Origin: Micromonospora yangpuensis
GTDB lineage: Bacteria > Actinomycetota > Actinomycetes > Mycobacteriales > Micromonosporaceae
Assembly: GCF_900091615.1 (NCBI RefSeq)
Contig: NZ_FMIA01000002.1
Coordinates: forward strand, 868,001-932,000
Direction: 5' to 3'
Length of the DNA stretch: 64,000 nucleotides
The position numbers were made by a program, and so were the translations under genes. The notes below the pieces were generated by a model. That model saw nothing but the letters and a program-made list of their open reading frames with translations. It searched no databases and was not told the DNA's origin. Positions 41,617 to 48,969 of this stretch are shown here, piece by piece (within the stretch, counting starts at the first letter, position 1; each line of letters opens with the position of its first letter).

Positions 41617-42347
41617 CGCACGACCTCCAGCGCCGCACCGGCGGGCTGCCCGCCGGCCGCGAGAGACGCGGCGAGGGCGCGCAAAGCTTGGGCGAGGCGG
41701 GTACGTGTCCACGCCCGCCCCGTCATCCGCCCGGCGAGGACGCCCGCACCCCACCGGTCGGTGGGCAGCTGCGCCCAGACCGGGACACCGAGGCGCCCGC
41801 TGATCTCCGCCGGGGCGTAGGCGGACCGGCCGCAGACCGCCAGCCCGACACCACCCGACCTTGCCGCGGCGCGCAGCGCCGGCAGGCGGGTGTCCAGGTG
41901 ATCCAGGTACTCCGTCGACCCCGAGGTGACCAGCACGACCGCGTCAGCGGAGCGCAACAGACCCCATGTCGGGCTGTTGGCGTAGAGGCGGCCCGCGTCG
42001 GCGACCACTACCGGCGCCAACCGCGCGACCGCGTCGGCCTGGCCGGCGAGGACCGACACCGCCCCCGCGGCGGTCTCGGCCGCACCCGGCCCGACGAGGA
42101 CGTGCAAGCCCAACGGCACCTGCTGCACGTACGGCGCCGCCCCACCGGCGTGCCCACCGTGCCGGGCCGCCGCCGCCAGGGACGCCAGGCCCGGCTCCTG
42201 CGCCAGCCCGAACCTCGCCGCGACCACCCCACCACCGGGATCGGCCTCCACCAGCAACGCCGGGCGCTCCGGCCACAACGCCGCCATCCCCAACGCGGCC
42301 GTCGACGCACCCGGCGCGCCGGACACCGACGCCACCATCACCAACAT
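41613..42347 (-). CDS. CpaE/TadZ-like MinD-family ATPase
   Basis: This encodes 244 aa from ATG 42347, which has GGAGG and GGGAG upstream. The start MLVMVASVSGAPGASTAALG has a deviant P-loop (GAPGAST in place of GKGGxGKT), followed by LLVEADPGGGVVAARF (switch I-like) and VVVADAGRLY (switch II-like). TadZ/CpaE proteins place the pilus machinery in the cell; several lack the canonical Walker Lys, as here, where position six is Ser-Thr after Ala. Position directly before tadA is standard. Confidence 0.75.
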   Translation of the reverse strand: MLVMVASVSGAPGASTAALGMAALWPERPALLVEADPGGGVVAARFGLAQEPGLASLAAAARHGGHAGGAAPYVQQVPLGLHVLVGPGAAETAAGAVSVLAGQADAVARLAPVVVADAGRLYANSPTWGLLRSADAVVLVTSGSTEYLDHLDTRLPALRAAARSGGVGLAVCGRSAYAPAEISGRLGVPVWAQLPTDRWGAGVLAGRMTGRAWTRTRLAQALRALAASLAAGGQPAGAALEVVR

Positions 42348-42367
42348 CTCCCGCACCTCCTCACGTC

Positions 42368-43048
42368 TCACTGGGACGGGCCGAGCTGCACCAGCGACAC
42401 GTCCCCCGGAGCCGCCGCGACCGCTTCCGCCGCGTCCGCGGCGAGCAGCACCGTCACCAACTGCGTGCCCACCTGGTCGGCGCCCGCCGCCACGGACACG
42501 ACCGTGGCCACCGCCCGGCGTACACCGCTGTTCTGCTGCGGCGCCTGCTGCCCGCCCCCCGCAGGCGGGGCGACCAGCACCACCACCCGCGACCCGGCGG
42601 TCAGGCTCGTCGGGGCCCGGCCCGGCTTGACCGGCACCGCGATCACCGCCTGCCCCGCCGCAGGCCACGCCGCCGGCCCGACCTGCCCCGACACCAGCAG
42701 GCTCCCTGCCGCCAGCGGCACCGCCGCCGAACGGCCAACGATCCCGCCGCGCCGCTCGGCCGGGACCAGGTCCAGGCCGGACGGGTTCGCCATCCGCACC
42801 ACCCGGACATCGACGTCGGTGATGACCTGACCCGCCGGTACGTCCCGCGCGACGGCGAGGAACTGCTCGTCGGCGTGCCGGCGCAGGTCCAACTGCCAAA
42901 ACGTCACCACCGTCGCCAGGACCAGCAGCACCCCGGCGACCACACGCCGCCCGCTGCGCCGCCCCACCCGCCGCATACCGGTGGACACCGGCGGCAGATC
43001 CGCAGCGGCGATGCTCCCCGGCCGGGGACGGTCCGTCGTGACGCTCAC
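42368..43048 (-). CDS. CpaB/RcpC-like SAF-domain protein
   Basis: This encodes 226 aa. ATG 43048 overlaps the stop of the upstream gene. One transmembrane helix (about 37-53) anchors an extracytoplasmic SAF domain with FLAVARDVPAGQVITDVDVRVV, a hallmark of CpaB/RcpC, and VPLAAGSLLVSGQVG. A second beta domain with GSRVVVLVAPPAGGGQQ follows. CpaB proteins are periplasmic or wall-side components of Tad pili. In Gram-positive hosts without an outer membrane its partner is unclear. Confidence 0.8.
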   Translation of the reverse strand: MSVTTDRPRPGSIAAADLPPVSTGMRRVGRRSGRRVVAGVLLVLATVVTFWQLDLRRHADEQFLAVARDVPAGQVITDVDVRVVRMANPSGLDLVPAERRGGIVGRSAAVPLAAGSLLVSGQVGPAAWPAAGQAVIAVPVKPGRAPTSLTAGSRVVVLVAPPAGGGQQAPQQNSGVRRAVATVVSVAAGADQVGTQLVTVLLAADAAEAVAAAPGDVSLVQLGPSQ

Positions 43049-43908
43049 CGGACACCTCCGACGATCGCCTGGGACTCCGCCACCCGCACGGACACCGTCG
43101 AGGTCGTCGTGAGCGGAGCGAGAGTGCCCCCACTACCGGCACCAGACCAGGTGACCGACCACGTCACCGTCGCCCGCAGCCGGAACGCCGCCCCCGCCGC
43201 GACAGCGGACGAGGAGGTGTAGGTGTGCCCGCACGGCGACGACGCCCGCGGGTCGGTGCCCGGCTTCCACGGCTTGCCCGGACCAGTGCACGTCAGGTCG
43301 TCGCTGCCGTCGCCGAAGGACCACACCACCCGGGTCGGTGTCGCGGTCGCGGTCACCGACACCCCAGGCACCGACGCGGTCGCCGACCGGGCACCCCACG
43401 TGGCCGGGTCCACCCACAGCCAGACCGGCACCTGCACCAGCACGAACGGCGCGGTGGTGGGATTCGTGTGAATCTGCGGCGAGGGCAGGCGCAGCCGAGA
43501 ACGCGCCGTCTGCGCCAACGCCGTCAGATTCACCGTCGGCGCCTGGTCCAGCCACACCGGCACCTCCTGCGACCCGAGCCCGTTGGCTACGCAAGTCCGC
43601 GAATACCAACCGCCCTCTGGGCCCTTGCCCGGCGGAGGCGGGAGACCCACGTCGACCAGCGCCCAGTAGCAGCCGTCGCCACCGCCGCCGCCCGAGCCGT
43701 CGTCACCGGACCCGCCGCCTTGGTTGCCGCCGGTGGAGCCGCCAGACCCGCCGGGGGTGCCGGCGCTGATCTCGCATTCGGGAGCTGACGGGTTCTGGGT
43801 GCAGCTGACCCCGCCGATGCCACCGTCAGCACGTGCTTCCAGGCTTCCAGTCATCAGTACGATCGCTGCCGAGACCGCAGCGGTCAGGAGTTGGGCGGTG
43901 CGACGCAT
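43045..43908 (-). CDS. Secreted PKD-like protein of the pilus operon
   Basis: This encodes 287 aa. ATG 43908 (GTG 43914 is possible). A signal peptide ends near SLEARADGG (residues 1-27). A Gly/Ser-rich low-complexity linker (about 48-75) precedes a globular part with CYWALVDVGLPPPPGKG and WYSRTCVANG. The C-terminal region contains VVWSFGDGSDDLTCTG and PCGHTYTSSS, the WxFGDG...H(T)Y pattern of PKD domains. Likely surface-exposed; may bind a ligand or the wall. Linked by overlap to the CpaB-like gene and to the lipoprotein gene upstream. Confidence 0.7.
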   Translation of the reverse strand: MRRTAQLLTAAVSAAIVLMTGSLEARADGGIGGVSCTQNPSAPECEISAGTPGGSGGSTGGNQGGGSGDDGSGGGGGDGCYWALVDVGLPPPPGKGPEGGWYSRTCVANGLGSQEVPVWLDQAPTVNLTALAQTARSRLRLPSPQIHTNPTTAPFVLVQVPVWLWVDPATWGARSATASVPGVSVTATATPTRVVWSFGDGSDDLTCTGPGKPWKPGTDPRASSPCGHTYTSSSAVAAGAAFRLRATVTWSVTWSGAGSGGTLAPLTTTSTVSVRVAESQAIVGGVR

Positions 43909-44504
43909 CAGCACGACCCCACGTCCTGGACGCCGAAGCCGGTGACCTTCCAGCCGCCGGCCTCGAGGTCCGTGACCGTTGCCCGCGCGCTCCGCCGGCC
44001 CCCGGGCACGTCGTTGATCGGCTTGCCCGCCAGGTTGTAGACCAGGAAGGCGCTGTCGTCGATGCAGTCGGTGACGGTCACCGTCGCAGGTGAGGCGTTG
44101 AGCGCGACGTCGGTGGCCTGAGGGTCTAGGACGTACTTGCCCTTGAGTACCTGCTTCTTGCTCCGGTAGGTGGCCAGCCCGTTTCGCAACGTCTTCAGCG
44201 CGCCGTCGCTGGCGAACCTGCTGAGGTCGGGCTCGTCGGGGTTGGCGGTAAGACCGGCCTTCGCGTACGCGGCCCACATACCGCGGTACACGTCCAGCGC
44301 GGCGCCTTCGGCCGCGCCACGCGGATCCTGGCTGGGCGTGGAAACACTGACCGAGGTAGTGGGAGAAGGTTCTTGCCCGGTGTTTCCGGCGTCGCACGCT
44401 CCCGCGCCGGCCACCAGGCACAGGGCTGCCGCCGAGCCCGCCAGGCGCAAGCGGCGGCCTCGCGCTCGAACGGTGGAAGTTCGCTGTCTGTTACGGATCG
44501 TCAT
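43908..44504 (-). CDS. Probable lipoprotein, first gene of the pilus operon
   Basis: This encodes 198 aa from ATG 44504 (MTIRNRQRTS); an in-frame ATG further up at 44579 lacks a signal-like start. A basic N-terminus and hydrophobic stretch end in LVAGAGAC, a plausible lipobox at about residue 37. The mature part is NTF2-like in pattern: a helix with ALDVYRGMWAAYAKAG, then TLRNGLATYRSKKQVLKG and VTVTDCIDDSAFLVYN. Similar lipoproteins accompany actinobacterial secretion or pilus loci. The role is unknown. Confidence 0.65.
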   Translation of the reverse strand: MTIRNRQRTSTVRARGRRLRLAGSAAALCLVAGAGACDAGNTGQEPSPTTSVSVSTPSQDPRGAAEGAALDVYRGMWAAYAKAGLTANPDEPDLSRFASDGALKTLRNGLATYRSKKQVLKGKYVLDPQATDVALNASPATVTVTDCIDDSAFLVYNLAGKPINDVPGGRRSARATVTDLEAGGWKVTGFGVQDVGSC

Positions 44505-44710
44505 CTGCCGCCCTGCCTCCTGACGGTTCCTGGCCACAGCGAAGCGGACCCACCCCGCTGTCGTGGAAGTTGCACGCACGGATGCCTGAACCCACCTCTA
44601 CACCCGGCCCCTACGGTTACCGCAACGTGCTTACCTTCCGGTGATTACCGTCTGGTGCTCACCTCGAGGTCACCGATAATGCGAGTCTTTCGACGCAATC
44701 CGACCAGCCG

Positions 44711-44728
44711 GTGTCGGATTCGCGACAC
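44711..44728. promoter_or_regulatory. Candidate operator between divergent units
   Basis: GTGTCG (44711-44716) and CGACAC (44723-44728) with 6 bp between form an 18-bp dyad in the 283-bp gap between the pilus operon and the HTH gene at 44788. A TAGAAT -10-like box follows at 44753-44758. Confidence 0.4.
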
Positions 44729-44787
44729 TATGCCCACAGGGATCGAAGGCCTTAGAATCCTCAGAAAATCTCAAGGGAGCGCGCATT

Positions 44788-45147
44788 ATGAGCCGCACCG
44801 CCGAGGGTCCTCAGCCCGCCGACCTCGCTGCGGAGCTCGCCCGTCGGCCCACGGCCATCGCGGCTCTCGTGACGCTGCGTGACCGCGCTGCTGCCACTGT
44901 CGGCGACCTCGGTGGTGTGGACGAGGCCTCCCGCGAGGCGCTGCGGGCCGACCTATGCTGGCTCGCGGCGACCGGACTTCTGCGGCGGGAACCGCATGGC
45001 AGCTGGGACGTGGTCGCCGCCACGGGCGCCTATCGCCTGTCCACTATGGGGAACGCTCTGGCGGACGCCCTGAACGCGCTCGCGGAGGGCTGCCGCCACC
45101 TTGCCGGCGCGTCAGCTACTCAACGACGTGACTCGACGCCTCGATGA
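44788..45147 (+). CDS. Small winged-helix-like protein
   Basis: This encodes 119 aa from ATG 44788, with GGGAG upstream. The core AALVTLRDRAAATVGDLGGV, SREALRADLCWLAATGLLRRE and HGSWDVVAATGAYRLSTMGNAL fits a winged helix: two helices, a recognition helix and a beta wing. It is short, with no ligand domain. Divergent to the pilus operon, it is a candidate regulator of it. Not assigned to a named family. Confidence 0.6.
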   Translation: MSRTAEGPQPADLAAELARRPTAIAALVTLRDRAAATVGDLGGVDEASREALRADLCWLAATGLLRREPHGSWDVVAATGAYRLSTMGNALADALNALAEGCRHLAGASATQRRDSTPR

Positions 45148-45162
45148 TCTCCATCTGACTCA

Positions 45163-45205
45163 ACGTGAATTCGTTGTTCACGTAGAGCAGTCGATCCCCT
45201 AGACT
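45163..45205 (+). promoter_or_regulatory. Promoter and dyad of the HxlR gene
   Basis: ACGTGAA (45163-45169) and TTCACGT (45177-45183) are an inverted pair. TTCACG (45177-45182), 17 bp and TAGACT (45200-45205) make a plausible -35/-10, so the dyad overlaps the -35: an arrangement suiting autorepression. Confidence 0.5.
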
Positions 45206-45241
45206 CGTCCTCTGGCCGACCTTGACGGGGAGGGGAGGCGG

Positions 45242-45592
45242 ATGGACGACGACCTTCACGTCGCGCACGAAGCGATCAGGCTGTGTGCCCAGCGGTGGAC
45301 CCTGGAGATCCTCACGGCACTCGGTCAACGGCCGATGCGATTCTCGGAGCTGCTGCGCGAGATCCAACCGGCACCGAGCTCCAAGTCGCTCAACGACGCC
45401 CTGCGCCGGCTGCGCGACGGCGGCCTGGTGCACCATACCGACGACGCTGGTGCCGGCACCTACTCCCTGACTGCCGCCGGCACGCACCTGCTGCCGCTGC
45501 TCTCGTCGTTCATGCGCGAGATGCGGCGCTGGTCAGACACCTATCGCGACGGCTGTGCCCAGCCGACCGCCGCCGATACCGGACCGGCGTAG
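45242..45592 (+). CDS. HxlR-family transcriptional regulator
   Basis: This encodes 116 aa from ATG 45242 after GGGAGGCGG. The sequence AIRLCAQRWTLEILTALGQRPMRFSELLREI, then SKSLNDALRRLRDGGLVHHT and YSLTAAGTHLLPLL, matches the HxlR/DUF24 winged helix. These are dimeric regulators that often respond to small electrophiles through a Cys near the N-terminus; a Cys precedes the QRWTLEI motif here (LCAQRW). Located between the pilus operon regulators and the prepilin peptidase. Confidence 0.85.
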   Translation: MDDDLHVAHEAIRLCAQRWTLEILTALGQRPMRFSELLREIQPAPSSKSLNDALRRLRDGGLVHHTDDAGAGTYSLTAAGTHLLPLLSSFMREMRRWSDTYRDGCAQPTAADTGPA

Positions 45593-45622
45593 GCCCATCG
45601 CGCGCCGCGACAACCGCAGCCG

Positions 45623-46420
45623 ATGACTCCTGCAGCGCTGGGGCTGGCGCTCTTCAGCGGTGCCCTTGCCGGCTTGGCGCTGCCACACGCGTACACCTGG
45701 CTGGTGACCAACCCGCCGGCCATCGCAGACTCGCCCGCATCCGGGACGGCCAGGATGGGCACCCCGCCATCCAGCCGTGTTCCGGCTAGGAGCGCGGTGA
45801 CCACTGTGGTCCTGTCGGAGCTGTGTGGCATCGGGCTGGCTGTTATCTCTGCCGGCCTGGCCTGGATATTGCGCGACGCCCCCGGCGGCCTGCCCCTGCT
45901 GGCGGTCTGGCTGGTGGTGATGCACACCGGCGTGCTGCTCGCCGCCGTCGACGTCGCGGTCCGCAGGCTGCCCACGCCCGTGATCAGCGCCGCCGCCCTG
46001 ACCGTCGGCGTCTTGTTGGCTGGCCAAGCAGCGGCCACGGGTCAGGCGCAAACGCTGGTCACCGCCGCGCTAGCCGTGGCCGCAATCGGTGGCCTGTACC
46101 TGGCCTTGGTTCTCGTGGCGGGCAGCGGAATGGGCCTGGGCGACGTGCGGCTGGCCGCGCTGCTCGGCGCGGCACTGGGCGCCACCAGCTGGCCTGCGGT
46201 GTTCCTCGGCAGCCTGCTGCCCTTCGTGCTCGCCGTTCCTGAAGCGCTGGCGCGCCTGGCGCTGCGCCGTGCACACAGCATCGCCTTCGGCCCTTACCTG
46301 GTCGCCGGGGCGCTGATAGCGACCGTGGTCGAAAGTAATCAGGCGCCAGCAGCGTGTGTTGCGTGCGCTCTGCACGTAGGCGGCAGGCCACTATGGGCAG
46401 GCAGGTTATGGCCCCACTGA
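45623..46420 (+). CDS. Prepilin peptidase (A24 family, TadV-like)
   Basis: This encodes 265 aa. ATG 45623 lies 31 bp after the HxlR stop. Hydrophobic helices span most of the protein. The first catalytic Asp is in AAVDVAVRRLPTPV; the second is in the GxGD motif GSGMGLGDVRLAALLG. The family lacks the N-methylation domain here, as in TadV/CpaA. It cleaves the Flp and TadE-type prepilins encoded on the opposite strand, whose G/SxxxE sites match. Its position apart from the pilus operon is mildly unusual. Confidence 0.85.
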   Translation: MTPAALGLALFSGALAGLALPHAYTWLVTNPPAIADSPASGTARMGTPPSSRVPARSAVTTVVLSELCGIGLAVISAGLAWILRDAPGGLPLLAVWLVVMHTGVLLAAVDVAVRRLPTPVISAAALTVGVLLAGQAAATGQAQTLVTAALAVAAIGGLYLALVLVAGSGMGLGDVRLAALLGAALGATSWPAVFLGSLLPFVLAVPEALARLALRRAHSIAFGPYLVAGALIATVVESNQAPAACVACALHVGGRPLWAGRLWPH

Positions 46421-46635
46421 ACCAACTTGCTCTGGCCCCACCTGCGGGACTCCAACTTCCCTTGGCCCCACACGGCACCAATGCGTCGAGGGACCTTGTC
46501 GGACCCCAGCAGCGTTGCGCGACCCGACGTGCACGCGGATAGACTCCGCCTACGTACGATGAGGTACGGCTGCGGAGGAGCGCTGCTGCTCGAGCGCGTC
46601 AGTCGGGCCAAGATCAGCACGGGGAGCGCCCTGCA

Positions 46636-48774
46636 TTGACCAATCACCTTACCGGTTCTGGGCTCCGCCGCGTTGGCCTCCGTGATCATTATCGAAGCTC
46701 CACAGATGACATGGTCAACGACTTCTATGGCCCATGCCTGGGTGCTTCGGTTCGATATGACCGAGCGGTCGGCTACTTCACGGGTACCAGCTTGGCGCTG
46801 GCGGCGCGGGGAGTTGAGCGGCTCGCGTTGAAGGGCGGGCGGATTCGGCTCATAGCCAGCCCTCATCTGACGCCTGAAGATGTCGAACAGATCGAGCTGG
46901 GCTATCAGTACCGAGAGATCATCGCGCAAGCACTGCAGCGCGAGCTCGGCCCCCAAGTCGAGCAGTCACCAGGCATGCTAGCGCAGCTGGGCTTGCTGGG
47001 ACGGCTCGTTGGTCAAGGCGTTCTCGACATCCGCATCGCCGTAGTTCGCCGACAGAATCGTCTGGCGCTCTACCACGAGAAAATTGGTGTCTTCACCGAC
47101 AGTCACGATGATGTTGTGGCCTTCACAGGGTCGTCGAACGAGACGGCGAGCGCCTTAGTCGAGAACTTCGAGTCCGTGGAGGTCTTCAGGGGATGGATAG
47201 AGGCTGACCACGAACGGGTCAGGCGAATCGCAGACCACTTCATCGGGTTGTGGGACGGGGTGACACCGAATGTTGAGGTCATCGACTTCCCCGATCTAGG
47301 CAAGGATCGCCTGCTACAGCTCGCGAAGGCCGCCGAGCAGCGTGGTCTTAAGGAAGAGCTGCCGGGCTTGGAGTCCGGGATCCTCATCGGTAGTCGGTCT
47401 GGTTCCTTTCCGCTGCCGCGAATGCCCTTGGATATGTCGCTGCGGGAGTACCAGAAGGATGCCATCAAGAAGTGGTTCAGCGCGAATGGCCGTGGCGTCT
47501 TCCAGATGGCCACTGGCACCGGCAAGACGCTGACGGCGCTCGCGGCATTGTCAAAGATGGCGGAAATCTACGAGAAACAGCGCAAGCCACTGTTGGCGGT
47601 GGTAGTGGCGCCGCAGCTCGATTTGGTCGATCAGTGGAAGGCGGAGGCGGCACGCTTCGGCGTACAAGCCTTGTGCTGTTACGACAGCGCCCGGGCATGG
47701 ACTGATGCGGCGAACGCGTTGACGATCGGTCTGGCGTCTAGGACGACTGGGTTCGGCATGCTGATCACTACCAACGCGACCTTGGTTCGCGCGCCGTTCC
47801 AGGAGTTCCTGAGCCGGCAGAGCGCGCCGTTCGTCTTCGTGGCCGACGAGGCACACAACCTCGGAGCCTCGTCAGCGCTTGCGGCTTTGCCAGCGTCCGC
47901 GCCATATCGCATGGCTTTGACGGCGACTCCTGAGCGGTGGTTCGATCCAGCCGGCACTCGCGCGCTTGTTGAGTACTTCGGTGATCCGGTGATCGAGCTG
48001 GGACTGGCCGATGCGATCCGGCTCGGCGCGTTGTGCGAGTACGACTATTACCCGGTGCCGGTTCGGCTGACCGAGGAAGAGAGCGGGCTGTATGCCCAGC
48101 TCACTCAGCGGATTGGGCAGGTGTTCGCCTCCGGCGTCGAACTCGACGTTTCCGACAGCGAAGGTGCATCACAGCTGTCCCGGTTGCTGCAGCGCCGAGC
48201 ACAGTTGCTCGCCCATGCCGAGGGCAAGCTACAAGCACTTCGTGAGCAGCTGCGACCGAGGGCGGACGACCGTTGGCAGCTATTGTACTGCGCGGAAGGG
48301 TCACCACCGCAGGGCGGCGAACGCCAGATTGACCAGGTGCAGCGGCTAGTCGGTGCAGAACTGGGCATCCCGAGCCACCCCTACACCTCCGAAGAGTCTC
48401 GGGATGACCGGCAGAACATCCTCGCCCGGTTCCGGCGCGGTGATCTCCGAGCGCTGGTGTCGATGCGGTGCCTGGACGAGGGTGTGGACGTGCCGGACGC
48501 CCGGCGTGCGTTCATCCTTGCGAGCACAAGCAACCCGCGGCAGTTCATTCAGCGGCGCGGCCGAATCTTGCGTCGTGCTGAGGGCAAGCAGTATGCGGAG
48601 ATCGTTGACTTCATCGCAATACCCGACGGCCATGTGGACATGCAGTTGGAGCGCCGGCTGCTGCGCCGCGAGCTGGCCCGATTCTCGGACTTCGCCGCCA
48701 CGGCGCGGAACGCCGGCGAGGCGTTGGCAACCATGCGACCCATCCGCACCGCGTACGGCTTGATGGACATCTAG
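46636..48774 (+). CDS. PLD-helicase, Dnd-system restriction enzyme
   Basis: This encodes 712 aa. TTG 46636 has GGGAG upstream and no better start nearby. Residues about 30-180 are a phospholipase D-like nuclease domain (YDRAVGYFTGTSL; LYHEKIGVFTD with the His-x-Lys; AFTGSSNETASAL). A superfamily 2 helicase follows: MATGTGKTLTAL at about 291-302, VADEAHNL at about 402-409 and motif VI QFIQRRGRILR at about 636-646. This architecture matches the family known as DNA phosphorothioation system restriction enzyme, which clusters with dnd genes. It likely cleaves DNA lacking phosphorothioate. It starts a plus-strand operon of four genes. Confidence 0.8.
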   Translation: MTNHLTGSGLRRVGLRDHYRSSTDDMVNDFYGPCLGASVRYDRAVGYFTGTSLALAARGVERLALKGGRIRLIASPHLTPEDVEQIELGYQYREIIAQALQRELGPQVEQSPGMLAQLGLLGRLVGQGVLDIRIAVVRRQNRLALYHEKIGVFTDSHDDVVAFTGSSNETASALVENFESVEVFRGWIEADHERVRRIADHFIGLWDGVTPNVEVIDFPDLGKDRLLQLAKAAEQRGLKEELPGLESGILIGSRSGSFPLPRMPLDMSLREYQKDAIKKWFSANGRGVFQMATGTGKTLTALAALSKMAEIYEKQRKPLLAVVVAPQLDLVDQWKAEAARFGVQALCCYDSARAWTDAANALTIGLASRTTGFGMLITTNATLVRAPFQEFLSRQSAPFVFVADEAHNLGASSALAALPASAPYRMALTATPERWFDPAGTRALVEYFGDPVIELGLADAIRLGALCEYDYYPVPVRLTEEESGLYAQLTQRIGQVFASGVELDVSDSEGASQLSRLLQRRAQLLAHAEGKLQALREQLRPRADDRWQLLYCAEGSPPQGGERQIDQVQRLVGAELGIPSHPYTSEESRDDRQNILARFRRGDLRALVSMRCLDEGVDVPDARRAFILASTSNPRQFIQRRGRILRRAEGKQYAEIVDFIAIPDGHVDMQLERRLLRRELARFSDFAATARNAGEALATMRPIRTAYGLMDI

Positions 48775-48786
48775 GAGGAACAGTCA

Positions 48787-48969
48787 GTGGGCAGTGAACC
48801 GCGAACTGAACGCGAGGCTGTGGCACAAATAGCTGCCGAACAGGAGGATATCGTGCAGCAGCACATGAAGAATGTGCTAGATATATCGCGCCGCAGGATG
48901 CACCTACGTAACTTCTCACGCGGCCTGGTTGACCTGTACTCCAACGCGCTGGACAAGTTGGTTAAGTGA
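48787..48969 (+). CDS. Small coupled protein between restriction genes (60 aa)
   Basis: GTG 48787 is 8 bp after AGGAGG, which overlaps the preceding stop codon. The protein is charged and entirely helical (EREAVAQIAAEQEDIVQQHM, then RRMHLRNFSRGLVDLYSNALDKL). Its stop shares a base with the ATG of the ATPase gene (TGATG), so expression is tightly coupled. Likely a structural or adaptor subunit for the ATPase or helicase; no family recognised. Confidence 0.65.
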   Translation: MGSEPRTEREAVAQIAAEQEDIVQQHMKNVLDISRRRMHLRNFSRGLVDLYSNALDKLVK

